The position numbers and the translations under genes were made by a program. From the NCBI RefSeq assembly GCF_026342015.1, contig NZ_JAPENL010000003.1, forward strand, positions 496,001-560,000: 64,000 nucleotides of DNA. The letters run 5' to 3'. This DNA comes from Micromonospora lupini. Its GTDB lineage: Bacteria > Actinomycetota > Actinomycetes > Mycobacteriales > Micromonosporaceae. Positions 25,165 to 33,593 of the stretch are shown piece by piece; within the stretch, counting starts at the first letter, position 1; every line of letters begins with the position of its first letter. Under the pieces are notes generated by a model, which worked only from the letters and a program-made list of their open reading frames with translations, had not been told where the DNA came from and ran no database searches.

Positions 25165-26151
25165 TCAGGTAAGCGGCGACGGCGACTCGGCGCCGGGGAT
25201 CAGCAGTTTCGGCGCCCCGGAGCCGTCGGCCGGGACGCTGAAGACGTCGGGCCGCCCGTCGCTCTGGCGCAGCGTGTAGGCAAGCGTGGCGTCGTCGAGC
25301 CAGGCGGCCTGATCGTCGACGCTTGTGGTCTCCGCCGTCGCGGTGACCCGCCCGGATGCCAGGTCGAGGACCGACAGCCGCCAGCCCCTCGTCGGGTCGG
25401 CGTCGATCGCCTCCTTGAAGGCGATCCGGGTGCCGTCGGGCGACAGGGACGGGCACTCCACGTTCGTCCGCATCGTCTCGACGGTCCGGGCGGCCATGTC
25501 GCCGCGGACGAGGTACCGCCGGCCGCCGGTGGCCATGGTCGCGTAGAAGTGGTTGTCGTCGGCGGTGAAGGTGACGCCCCAGTAGTTGACGTCGGGGCTG
25601 CGGTAGCCGCGACCGTCGCGCGTGATGGCGAACTCCTCGAGCGACGTCACGGTGGCGCCGCTGACGGTGTCGAGGATCCCGGTGCGGGTGGAGAAGCCGC
25701 TCGCCGTGTAGGAGTCTCCCCCGACGAACGTCGTCCAGGAGACCATCCGGCCCGAGGCCGAGACCCGGGCCCGGTTGGGCAGGCCGGGCACGCTGAGCGT
25801 CCGCTTCTGGCGCAGCGCCGCGTCGAGCACCACGACCTGGTACGACCACGCGGTCACAGGCTTCAGGCAGACGCCGGTGCCGGCGGCCGCGTACACCCGT
25901 AGGCATTCCAGACCCGAGACGGTACGCGGCCCGCCGGGATCGGCTGTCGCGACGCTTGAGACGTACCTGTCGGTGATGGCCAGCAGGCGCGGGCCCGGCG
26001 CCAGTGTGACCGCCTGGTCCCCGACGGCGGCCGGCGGCGGGGTCCGGGCCGGCTCGGCGGCGATGGCGGCGTAGCCGGCCGCCACGCTCGCCAACAGCAC
26101 CGCGCTCGCGGCCACCACGCCGAGCTTCGCCCGGGTCGACATCACGGTCAT
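25165..26151 (-). CDS. Exported TolB/PD40-like beta-propeller protein
   Basis: A 328-residue protein with an N-terminal membrane or signal segment (AKLGVVAASAVLLASVAAGYAAIAA). The body resembles PD40/WD40 TolB-like propellers (CPSLSPDGTRIAFKEAIDADPTRGWRLSVLDLASGRV, DDQAAWLDDATLAYTLRQSDGRPDVFSVPADGSGAPKLL). Its role is unknown. The ATG at 26151 overlaps the stop of the MFS gene (ATGA), so the two are translationally coupled. The carrier may move a compound that this protein binds, but that is only inference. Two cysteines (about residues 80-100) might form a disulfide outside the cell. Confidence 0.8.
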   Translation of the reverse strand: MTVMSTRAKLGVVAASAVLLASVAAGYAAIAAEPARTPPPAAVGDQAVTLAPGPRLLAITDRYVSSVATADPGGPRTVSGLECLRVYAAAGTGVCLKPVTAWSYQVVVLDAALRQKRTLSVPGLPNRARVSASGRMVSWTTFVGGDSYTASGFSTRTGILDTVSGATVTSLEEFAITRDGRGYRSPDVNYWGVTFTADDNHFYATMATGGRRYLVRGDMAARTVETMRTNVECPSLSPDGTRIAFKEAIDADPTRGWRLSVLDLASGRVTATAETTSVDDQAAWLDDATLAYTLRQSDGRPDVFSVPADGSGAPKLLIPGAESPSPLT

Positions 26152-27452
26152 GGGGACACCCTCCGGGAGTGCGGGCGGGACGGGGCGGCCAGCAGAAGCA
26201 CTGTCACGACGAGGACGCCGACGACGACCACGGCCGCCGCCCGGACCGCGGTCTGCGGCCCCCACGCCTGCCAGGCCAGACCGAAAACGACCGAGGAGAC
26301 GAGGTACGCCAGCGCCTGCCCGGTCTGGACCAGTGCGATCCCGGTGGTCCGTAGCCGCGGCGGCAGCACCGGTCCGGCGAGCGCGATGAGCACGCCGTCG
26401 GTGGCGGCGTAGAACGTGCCGTACAGCGCCAACGTCAGCGCGAGCGCAGGCCATCCGTGCACCGGGCCGGACAGCAGCAGGTACGTCACGCCGAGGGCCA
26501 CATAGCCGCCCACCACGACCGGCAGCCGCCCGATCCGGTCGGCGAGGACGCCGAGTGGGGCGGCGAGCAGCAGGTAGGCCAGGCTGGTGCCGACCGCCAG
26601 CAGCGGGAACCACCGCAGACCGAGGTCCTCTCGGCGCTGGAGCACCAGGTAGACGAAGCCGTCGCCGATGGTGGCCAGCCCGAGCATCGTCGCGGCCAGC
26701 AGCAGCCGACGGGCGGGCCGGCTGCGCAGCAGGCCGAACGCCTCGCGGACGGAGACCCGAGGCTCGTCCGGGTCGGCGGTCGGGTCGCTGGTCGGCCCGG
26801 TGGTCGGCCCGGTGGTCGGCTGTTCGCGGACGAACAGCACGAGCACGACGACGGCCAGGGCGGCGACGCAGAAGCTGGTGACGAAGACCGCGTCGTACGA
26901 CTGCCCGACGACCAGCAGGACGGCGAACGCGGCGAGTGGCCCGAGGAACGCGCCGACGCTGTCCATCGCCCGGTGCACCCCGAACGCCCGACCCAGGGCC
27001 TCGGGAGGGGTGGAGAGCGTGATGAGCGCGTCGCGGGGCGCGCTGCGCACACCCTTGCCGAGCCGGTCGACGGCGACGACGGCGCCGATCGCGGGCACCG
27101 ACCGGCCGGCGAGCAGCAGGCCGAGCTTGGCGACGGCCGAGAGCGCGTAGCCGACGCCGGCGACCAGTTTGCGCCGCCGGAACCGGTCGGCGACGAAGCC
27201 CCCGACGACCCGCAGCAACGCGGTGGCGCCTGTGTGGACCCCGTCGAGCACGCCGAAGGCCACCGGGCTGAGTTGCAGACCCAGCACCAGGTAGAGCGGC
27301 AGGACGGCGGCGACCATCTCGGCCGAGATGTCGGTGATCAGGCTGACCGTGCCGAGCGCGACCACGTTGCCGCTGACCAGCGCGAGCCGCTGGCGTCGTG
27401 GCCCGGCGTCGGGCGGGTCGGCGCCCGGCCGGGAGACGGTCGACAGGTACAC
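26148..27452 (-). CDS. MFS transporter
   Basis: A 434-residue major facilitator with about twelve hydrophobic helices and a hydrophilic central loop rich in Thr/Pro/Asp (about residues 190-220). Visible MFS features are the loop 2-3 motif GGFVADRFRRRKLVAGVG and the repeat GVLADRIGRLPVVVGG, plus DRLGKGVRSAPRDAL. The last resembles permeases of uncertain substrate that are often annotated as drug or metabolite exporters. The GTG at 27452 is preferred: AGGAG lies 6 bp before it but touches the ATG at 27458, which is too close for ribosome binding. It is divergent from the DNRLRE phosphatase gene. Confidence 0.87.
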   Translation of the reverse strand: MYLSTVSRPGADPPDAGPRRQRLALVSGNVVALGTVSLITDISAEMVAAVLPLYLVLGLQLSPVAFGVLDGVHTGATALLRVVGGFVADRFRRRKLVAGVGYALSAVAKLGLLLAGRSVPAIGAVVAVDRLGKGVRSAPRDALITLSTPPEALGRAFGVHRAMDSVGAFLGPLAAFAVLLVVGQSYDAVFVTSFCVAALAVVVLVLFVREQPTTGPTTGPTSDPTADPDEPRVSVREAFGLLRSRPARRLLLAATMLGLATIGDGFVYLVLQRREDLGLRWFPLLAVGTSLAYLLLAAPLGVLADRIGRLPVVVGGYVALGVTYLLLSGPVHGWPALALTLALYGTFYAATDGVLIALAGPVLPPRLRTTGIALVQTGQALAYLVSSVVFGLAWQAWGPQTAVRAAAVVVVGVLVVTVLLLAAPSRPHSRRVSP

Positions 27453-27552
27453 GCGCATCTCCTCTGCTCGGTGGGCGACGGTCAGCCATCGTGACGATCC
27501 GATCGCGGGCTGCACAAGGGACCGTGCGGGGCGGACAGGCGTGCGGTGGGTG

Positions 27553-27629
27553 AACATCTGACAAACATCCAGATGTTTCGCTGTCCGAGCGTACTGTTCA
27601 TCTGGCGGCAGTCCGCCGGTTCATCGACC
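27553..27629 (+). promoter_or_regulatory. Divergent promoter region with inverted repeats and PHO-box-like units
   Basis: Two overlapping inverted repeats are present: AACATCTG...CAGATGTT (27553-27560 with 27570-27577) and AAACATC/GATGTTT (27563-27569 with 27572-27578). Further downstream, GTTCATCTGGC (27596-27606) and GTTCATCGACC (27619-27629) are direct units 23 bp apart, close to the 22-bp period expected for alternate units of a PHO box. All of this lies before the secreted phosphatase gene at 27675, so phosphate control through PhoP is plausible. The regulator at the AACATC repeats is unknown. Confidence 0.4.
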
Positions 27630-27674
27630 TTCCTACATTCCTTGCGCTTTCCACCCGCAACGAAGGGGTCCTGG

Positions 27675-29051
27675 ATGGACATTCGAATCGCCCGCCCGCC
27701 GGTCACGATCGGGACTGTCGCGGTGCTCGTCGCCGCCACCGCCGCCGTCGTCCTGACCGGCTCGGGCGCGGCCTCCGCGGCGAGCGTGACGTTCACGCCG
27801 GTCGCCGACACCTACGTCCAGAGCGACACGGCGTCCACCAACTACGGCACGTCCACGCAGGTCGTGGTCGACAACTCGCCAGCGCGGCGGATGTTCCTGC
27901 GCTTCACGGTGAGCGGCGTCAGCAGCACCGTGACCAGCGCCAAACTGCGGCTGCGCACGATCAGCGGCAACAGCGGCAGCGACGCCGGCGGCACGTTCCG
28001 GACGATGTCCAACACGACCTGGTCGGAGACCGGCACGACCTGGAGCAACCAGCCGACCATCGACGGGGCCACCCTCGGGTCACTGGGCGCGGTGGCCGGC
28101 AACACCTGGTACGAGGTCGACGTCACCTCCGCGGTCACCGGCAACGGGACGTACAGCTTCGGCGCGACCTCCGCGAGCGGCGACGGCGCCTACTACGACA
28201 CGCGGGAGAGCGGAGGCGACGCCCCGCAGCTGGTGGTCACGACCGGCACCACGACACCGCCGTCGGGCGACCCGGTCCTCGTCGGGGCCGGTGACATCGC
28301 CACCTCCGGCTCCGGTGACACCGCCACCGCCGCCCTGCTCGACGGCATCTCCGGCACCGTCTTCACGACCGGCGACAACGTCTACGACAGCGGCACCGCG
28401 TCCCAGTTCGCCAGCTACTACGAGCCCACCTGGGGCCGGCACAAGGCGCGCACCCGACCGTCACCGGGCAACCACGACTACAACACGTCCGGCGCCACCG
28501 GCTACTACAACTACTTCGGCACGTCCGCCGGACCGAGCGGTCGCGGGTACTACTCCTTCGACCTCGGCAACTGGCACATCGTGTCGCTGAACTCGAACGT
28601 CAGCATGTCGTCCGGGTCGACGCAGGAGCAGTGGCTACGCGCCGACCTGGCGGCCAGCAGCAAGCCGTGCACGCTTGCGTACTGGCACCACCCGCTGTTC
28701 ACGTCCAGCTCCGACCACGCGCCGTCGACGTCGACGCGCCCGCTGTACCAGGCGCTCTACGACTACAACGCCGACGTCGTGGTCTGGGGCCACAACCACG
28801 TGTACGAGCGGTTCGGCCCGATGAACCCGGCCGGCGGCTACGACGCCAGCCGGGGGATGCGCAGCTTCGTAGCCGGAATGGGCGGTGCCGACCACTACGG
28901 CTTCGGCACCATCCAGCCCAACAGCGAGGCCCGCAACAGCTCGGCGTTCGGGGTCCTGAAGTTCACCCTGCACTCCGGCAGCTACGACTGGCAGTTCGTG
29001 CCGGTCGCCGGGCAGACCTACAACGACAGCGGCACCGGCGCCTGCCACTGA
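27675..29051 (+). CDS. Secreted DNRLRE-domain metallophosphoesterase
   Basis: A 458-residue exported protein. The signal peptide (TIGTVAVLVAATAAVVLTGSGAASA) is followed by a DNRLRE beta-sandwich domain (about residues 38-190: FTPVADTYVQSDTASTNYGTSTQVVVDNSPARRMFLRF). A short TTPPSG linker leads to a calcineurin-like phosphoesterase with metal motifs GAGDIA, TTGDNVYDSG, PSPGNHDYN, YWHHPLF and VVWGHNHVYERF. It should hydrolyse phosphoesters outside the cell. DNRLRE domains are common at the ends of actinobacterial secreted proteins and probably aid surface or polymer binding. GAAGGGG lies 8 bp before the ATG; longer upstream starts lack a signal peptide. Confidence 0.9.
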   Translation: MDIRIARPPVTIGTVAVLVAATAAVVLTGSGAASAASVTFTPVADTYVQSDTASTNYGTSTQVVVDNSPARRMFLRFTVSGVSSTVTSAKLRLRTISGNSGSDAGGTFRTMSNTTWSETGTTWSNQPTIDGATLGSLGAVAGNTWYEVDVTSAVTGNGTYSFGATSASGDGAYYDTRESGGDAPQLVVTTGTTTPPSGDPVLVGAGDIATSGSGDTATAALLDGISGTVFTTGDNVYDSGTASQFASYYEPTWGRHKARTRPSPGNHDYNTSGATGYYNYFGTSAGPSGRGYYSFDLGNWHIVSLNSNVSMSSGSTQEQWLRADLAASSKPCTLAYWHHPLFTSSSDHAPSTSTRPLYQALYDYNADVVVWGHNHVYERFGPMNPAGGYDASRGMRSFVAGMGGADHYGFGTIQPNSEARNSSAFGVLKFTLHSGSYDWQFVPVAGQTYNDSGTGACH

Positions 29052-29059
29052 GCGCGTGA

Positions 29060-29089
29060 TCCCGCCGCACCGGCAGCGGTGCGGCGGGA
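29060..29089 (+). terminator. Terminator of the DNRLRE phosphatase gene
   Basis: A perfect 13-bp stem (29060-29072 with 29077-29089) with a 4-nt loop lies 8 bp after the stop. Confidence 0.85.
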
Positions 29090-29192
29090 CCACACCTCGC
29101 GGCGGCGCACCCGACACCACAGCACCGAGTCGCCGTCACTCGCACCGCCCGCGCGACACCGGCACCGCCGGACGCCCCGCACGGCCGAACGA

Positions 29193-29229
29193 CGTGTGCC
29201 CCTGCCCGTGGGACGGGGAGGGGCACACG
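29193..29229 (-). terminator. Terminator of the second sugar importer operon
   Basis: Arms of 17 nt (29193-29209 with 29213-29229) pair with one mismatch around a 3-nt loop, 17 bp past the stop of the minus-strand permease gene. Confidence 0.82.
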
Positions 29230-29246
29230 TTCGCGCTGTCGTCGTG

Positions 29247-30497
29247 TCAGCGGGCCGTGCCGGCGCGGCGCTTGTTGTAGACGTCGAACGCGACGGCGAC
29301 GAGCAGGACGAGGCCCTTCACCACCGACTGCGTCGACTGGTCGATGCCCATCAGCTGCATGCCGTTGCTCATCACCGCCATGATCAGACCACCGACCATC
29401 GCGCCGACCACGGTGCCCACGCCACCGGTGACCGCGGCGCCACCGATGAACGCCGCGGCGATCGCGTCCAGCTCGAACATGTTGCCGGCCGCGGGCTGCG
29501 CCCCGTTGGACCGCGACGAGTAGATGACGCCCGCCACCGCCGCGAGGAAGCCCATGTTGACGAACATCCAGAAGTTGACCGTGCGGACCTTGACACCCGA
29601 CAGCGCCGCCGCCGAGAGGTTGCCGCCGATCGCGTAGACCTGACGGCCGAAGACCGTACGCCTGGTGAGCAGGCCGTAGACCAGCACCAGGACGGCCAGG
29701 ATGATCAGCACGATCGGCAGTCCTCGGGCGTGCGCCAACTGCCAGGCGAAGTACATGAGGACCGCGCCCACCAGGACGACCCGGGCGACGAACAGCGGGA
29801 ACGACTCGACCGGCTGCTGGTAGCGGATGCGCGCCAGGCGGGTGCGGAAGCCGCTCACCGCGTACCCGGCCACGGCGAGCGCGCCGATGAGCAGCGTGAA
29901 CGCGTCGAAGCCCTGACCGCCGAGCAGCCCGTTGAGGAAGCCCGCAGCGACCTTCTGGTATTCGGCCGGGAAGGGCGACAGGGAGATGTTGTCGAGCACC
30001 TGCAGGGTGAGGCCCCGGAAGAGCAGCATGCCGGCGAGGGTCACGATGAAGGCCGGGATGCCGGCGTACGCCACCCAGAAGCCGTGCCACGCGCCGACCG
30101 CGACGCCTACGACAAGCGCGGCCACGACGCCGATCCACCAGGGGTGACCCTGCTGGATCACCAGGACGGCGGAGACCGCGCCGGTGAGGGCGACGACCGA
30201 CCCCACCGACAGGTCGATGTGCCCGCCGATGATGAGGATGACCATCCCGATCGCGAGCACCAGGATGTACGAGTACTGAAGGACGATGTTGGTGATGTTG
30301 CCGGGACTCAGCAACACCCCGTCGGTCAGGAGCGCGAAGAGCGCGACGATGACGACCAGGGCGACGTAGATCCCGCTCTGCCGAAGGTTGTTCAACACCA
30401 GCGCCCGCAGGTCGCTCGTCCCACTGTGCAGGGCGACGGCGGGTGTGCTGTCCGGGGGCGTCGGGCGCTCCGTCGAAGGGGTTTTGATGCTTGTCAT
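29247..30497 (-). CDS. mmsB: Multiple-monosaccharide ABC transporter permease (second copy)
   Basis: A 416-residue XylH/GguB-type permease with about ten helices and the family signatures GGHIDLSVGSVVALTG, GIPAFIVTLAGMLLFRGLTLQ and AAFIGGAAVTGGVGTVVGAMVGG. It begins with a hydrophilic 40-residue leader rich in Ser/Thr/Pro. The ATG at 30497 overlaps the mmsA stop (ATGA) and is chosen over an in-frame start 114 bp upstream that would lie inside mmsA. The gene ends the chvE-mmsA-mmsB operon. In contrast to the first copy (2877-4175), it sits in a unit with a LacI-type operator, so it is tied to the pentose regulon. Confidence 0.94.
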   Translation of the reverse strand: MTSIKTPSTERPTPPDSTPAVALHSGTSDLRALVLNNLRQSGIYVALVVIVALFALLTDGVLLSPGNITNIVLQYSYILVLAIGMVILIIGGHIDLSVGSVVALTGAVSAVLVIQQGHPWWIGVVAALVVGVAVGAWHGFWVAYAGIPAFIVTLAGMLLFRGLTLQVLDNISLSPFPAEYQKVAAGFLNGLLGGQGFDAFTLLIGALAVAGYAVSGFRTRLARIRYQQPVESFPLFVARVVLVGAVLMYFAWQLAHARGLPIVLIILAVLVLVYGLLTRRTVFGRQVYAIGGNLSAAALSGVKVRTVNFWMFVNMGFLAAVAGVIYSSRSNGAQPAAGNMFELDAIAAAFIGGAAVTGGVGTVVGAMVGGLIMAVMSNGMQLMGIDQSTQSVVKGLVLLVAVAFDVYNKRRAGTAR

Positions 30498-32032
30498 CCG
30501 ACGAGCTCCTTGTCCTTGGTCATCAGCTCCATGAGGCTTTCCTGGGTCGCCTCGCCCACCGGCTTCTCGCCGGTGATCCGGCCCGCGGCGAGGGTGTAGA
30601 TGCGGTCGCACATGCCGAGCAGCTCCGGCAGCTCGGACGAGATCACGATCACCGCCTTACCTGCGGCCACCAGCCGGTTGATGATCGTGTAGATCTCGTA
30701 CTTGGCGCCGACGTCGATGCCCCGGGTGGGCTCGTCCAGGATCAGCACATCCGGGTCGGTGAACAACCACTTCGACAGCACGACCTTCTGCTGGTTGCCC
30801 CCGGAGAGCTTGCCGACCACCGCCATGACGCTCGGCGTGCGGATGTTCATCTCCTTGCGGCTGGCCTCGGCAACCTTGATCTCCTCGTTGCCGTTCACCC
30901 AGCCCAGGCGGGCCAGGCGGTCCAGGGCCGCGGCCGAGACGTTGCGCCGGACGTCGTCGATGAGGTTGAGGCCGTAGCGCTTGCGGTCCTCGGTGACGTA
31001 CGCGATGCCGTTGTCGATGGCCTCCGCGACCGTACGGGCGTTGACCTCCCGGCCGTGCACGAAGAGCTTGCCGCTGATGTCACGGCCGTAGGAGCGGCCG
31101 AACACGCTCATCGCCAGCTCCGTCCGGCCGGCGCCCATCAGCCCCGCGATGCCGACGACCTCACCGGCACGCACCGACACGCTGACGCCCTCGACGACCA
31201 TCCGCTCCTGGGTCGGGTGCCGCACCGACCAGTCCTCGATCCGCAGCACCTCCTCCCCGGGCGACGAGACGCGATCGGGGTAGAAGCTCTCGATGTCGCG
31301 ACCGACCATGCCGCGGATGATGCGCTGCTGATTCACGTCGTCGGCGCGCATGTCCAGGGTCTCCACGGTGCGACCGTCGCGGATGACAGTGGTCGAGTCG
31401 GCGATCGCGGTGATCTCGTTGAGCTTGTGCGAGATCATGATGCAGGTGATGCCCTGCTCCTTGAGCTGTCGCAGCAGGCCGAGCAGGTGCGCCGAGTCGA
31501 CGTCGTTGAGAGCGGCGGTCGGCTCGTCCAGGATGAGCAGGCGCACCTTCTTCGACAGCGCCTTGGCGATCTCCACCAGCTGCTGTTTGCCGACGCCGAG
31601 CTGGATGACCGGGGTCACCGGGTTCTCGTGCAGCCCGACCGACGCCAGCAGCTCGGCCGCCTCGGCGTTTGCCTTGTTCCAGTCGATGAGCCCGCCACGG
31701 CCACGCCGCTCGTTGCCGAGGAAGAGATTTTCGGCGATCGACAGGTAGGGCACCAGGGCGAGTTCCTGGTGGATGATGACGATGCCGTTGGCCTCGCTGT
31801 CCCGGATGCCCCGGAACTGCATCGGCTTACCGTCGAAGAGGATCTCCCCGTCGTACGAGCCGGAGGGGTGGACGCCGGACAGCACCTTCATCAGGGTGGA
31901 CTTGCCGGCGCCGTTCTCACCGCAGATGGCGTGGATCTCCCCCCGGCGCACCGCGAGGCTGACGTCCTCCAGCGCGGTCACCCCGGGGAAGGTCTTCGTG
32001 ATACCACGCATCTCGAGGATGGTGTCGTCCAT
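30494..32032 (-). CDS. mmsA: Multiple-monosaccharide ABC transporter ATP-binding protein (second copy)
   Basis: A 512-residue double ATPase. Domain one has GENGAGKST near residue 35 and LLILDEPTAALNDVDSAHLL. Domain two has GLMGAGRTE, KLSGGNQQKVVLSKW and VLILDEPTRGIDVGAKYEIY. It energises the adjacent permease. The ATG at 32032 has GAGG about 9 bp upstream; a start 39 bp further up lacks family similarity. Seventeen bases of the gap to chvE belong to a strong hairpin (32074-32107), which may lower expression of mmsA-mmsB relative to the binding protein. It is similar throughout to the copy at 4172-5719, and both probably derive from one ancestral gene. Confidence 0.94.
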   Translation of the reverse strand: MDDTILEMRGITKTFPGVTALEDVSLAVRRGEIHAICGENGAGKSTLMKVLSGVHPSGSYDGEILFDGKPMQFRGIRDSEANGIVIIHQELALVPYLSIAENLFLGNERRGRGGLIDWNKANAEAAELLASVGLHENPVTPVIQLGVGKQQLVEIAKALSKKVRLLILDEPTAALNDVDSAHLLGLLRQLKEQGITCIMISHKLNEITAIADSTTVIRDGRTVETLDMRADDVNQQRIIRGMVGRDIESFYPDRVSSPGEEVLRIEDWSVRHPTQERMVVEGVSVSVRAGEVVGIAGLMGAGRTELAMSVFGRSYGRDISGKLFVHGREVNARTVAEAIDNGIAYVTEDRKRYGLNLIDDVRRNVSAAALDRLARLGWVNGNEEIKVAEASRKEMNIRTPSVMAVVGKLSGGNQQKVVLSKWLFTDPDVLILDEPTRGIDVGAKYEIYTIINRLVAAGKAVIVISSELPELLGMCDRIYTLAAGRITGEKPVGEATQESLMELMTKDKELVG

Positions 32033-32073
32033 GGTCACTGTCCTCTGTCGGGTGTGGACGCGGTCCGTCACGG

Positions 32074-32107
32074 CGTCGGGCTCGGCGGAGGACCGCCGAG
32101 CCCGACG
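32074..32107 (-). terminator. Intercistronic hairpin between chvE and mmsA
   Basis: A perfect 15-bp stem (32074-32088 with 32093-32107) with a 4-nt loop starts 7 bp past the chvE stop. Within an importer operon whose first gene encodes the binding protein, such a hairpin typically acts as a partial terminator or 3'-end stabiliser, giving more binding protein than membrane components. That role is inferred. Confidence 0.65.
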
Positions 32108-32114
32108 GGGTGAC

Positions 32115-33257
32115 TTACTTCTTGGCCTGACCGGCGGCGACCTCTTCCGCCGTCCAGTAGCCCGAGTCGATCAGCGTAGCCTTGATGTCGTCCTTGTAGA
32201 CGGTCGCGATCGGCAGCAGGTACGCCGGAACGACCTTGACGCCGTTGTTGTACGTCTTCGTGTCGTTCGCCTGCGGCTCCTTCTTCTGCAGGAAGGCCTC
32301 GGCGGCGTTCACGGCCTGGTCGGCCAGCAGGCGGGTGTCCTTGAAGACTGTCGAGTTCTGCACGCCGTCGTTGATCAGCTTGATCGAGGCGATCTCCGCG
32401 TCCTGACCGGTCACGACGGGCAGCTTCTTGGCGCCGCTGCCGTAGCCGGCGTTCTGCAGGGCGGTGATGATGCCCCGGGAGATGCCGTCGTACGGCGACA
32501 GCACGCCGTCGACCTTCGAACCGTCGTTGTAGCTGGAGGTGAGCAGGTTCTCCATCCGCTTCTGCGCGGTCTCCTGCTGCCACCGCAGGGTCGCCACCTG
32601 CTCGGGGGTCGTCTGCTTGGACTTCACCTTCAGCGTGCCGGCGTCGACGAACGGCTTCAGCGTGTCCATCGCGCCGCCGAAGAAGTACTGCGTGTTGTTG
32701 TCGTCGAGCGAGCCGGCGAACAGCTCGATGTTGAACGGCCCCTTGGCGGTGCCCTTCGAGCCGTCCTTGTTCAGCAGGCCGAGACCGACGAGCAGCGCGG
32801 TGCCCTGGGCTACGCCGACCTTGTAGTTGTCGAAGCTGACGTAGAAGTCGACGTCCTTGCTGCCGCGGATCAGCCGGTCGTACGAGATGACCGGGATCTT
32901 CGCGGCCGCGGCGGCCTGCAGCTGGCTGCTGAGCGCGGTGCCGTCGATCGCCGCGATGACCAGGACGTCGGCGCCCTGGGTGATCATCTGGTCGACCTGC
33001 TGCGACTGCGTGGGGATGTCGTCGCCCGCGTACTGCAGGTCGACCTTGTAGCCCTTCGCCTCCAGCTTGGACTTCACCGCGTTGCCGTCGGCGATCCACC
33101 GCTCGGAGGTCTGCGTCGGCATCGAGACGCCGATCGTCAGGTCCCCCGGCTTCTTGTCACCGGTGTCGCCGCCGCTGCCGGCACCTCCACCACTGCACGC
33201 CGCCAGGCTCAGCGCCAGCGCCGCACTACCGAGAGCAACCAGGAATTTCCTGCTCAC
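32115..33257 (-). CDS. chvE: Multiple-monosaccharide ABC transporter substrate-binding lipoprotein (second copy)
   Basis: A 380-residue ChvE/XylF-type sugar binder. The signal has lipobox SLAAC (Cys21), followed by a Gly/Ser linker. Family stretches include TIGVSMPTQTSERWIADG, VLVIAAIDGTAL, VISYDRLIRG, FYVSFDNYKVG, ELFAGSLDDNN, DGVLSPYDG and VVTGQDAEIAS. The GTG at 33257 follows GGAGAGGAGAAG; an upstream in-frame start would put 28 charged residues before the signal. It is the first gene of its operon. A promoter with TTGACG at 33341-33346 and a LacI-type operator at 33320-33333 precedes it. The ligand is probably a pentose, judged from the ara genes nearby. Confidence 0.93.
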   Translation of the reverse strand: MSRKFLVALGSAALALSLAACSGGGAGSGGDTGDKKPGDLTIGVSMPTQTSERWIADGNAVKSKLEAKGYKVDLQYAGDDIPTQSQQVDQMITQGADVLVIAAIDGTALSSQLQAAAAAKIPVISYDRLIRGSKDVDFYVSFDNYKVGVAQGTALLVGLGLLNKDGSKGTAKGPFNIELFAGSLDDNNTQYFFGGAMDTLKPFVDAGTLKVKSKQTTPEQVATLRWQQETAQKRMENLLTSSYNDGSKVDGVLSPYDGISRGIITALQNAGYGSGAKKLPVVTGQDAEIASIKLINDGVQNSTVFKDTRLLADQAVNAAEAFLQKKEPQANDTKTYNNGVKVVPAYLLPIATVYKDDIKATLIDSGYWTAEEVAAGQAKK

Positions 33258-33319
33258 GGGCTTCTCCTCTCCCGATTCCCCCCGCTGACCGCCGGGGCCA
33301 CCTGTCACCTTTCGGGTAG

Positions 33320-33346
33320 TGTTAGCGCTCACATAGTGCACGTCAA
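33320..33346 (-). promoter_or_regulatory. LacI-type operator and promoter of the chvE-mmsA-mmsB operon
   Basis: TGTTAGCGCTCACA (33320-33333) is a near-palindrome of the LacI-family type. On the minus strand a -35 box TTGACG (33341-33346) lies 7 bp upstream and the operator covers the -10 position (AACACT at 17-bp spacing). The same architecture is seen before araB and the GH43 gene. Confidence 0.75.
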
Positions 33347-33593
33347 CACTTGATCCGAAATACCGGTGTCACGGTCTCGTAACGGAGGCCTCGCCACCGA
33401 CACGACCTCGCCAAACCCCGGTCGGCGGTCGATCGACGGCCACCATTACGTACTCGGGATCGGCGGGCGCGGAGACGCACGCCGGGGCACGCGACGGCGG
33501 AACCGACGACGAGGCCCGCCGCGTGGTTGATCGAGGCAGGGCGGCCGGGACGGCTGAGCGGCCAGCCCGCGGCGGAGTGCGGCACCAGCGCCG

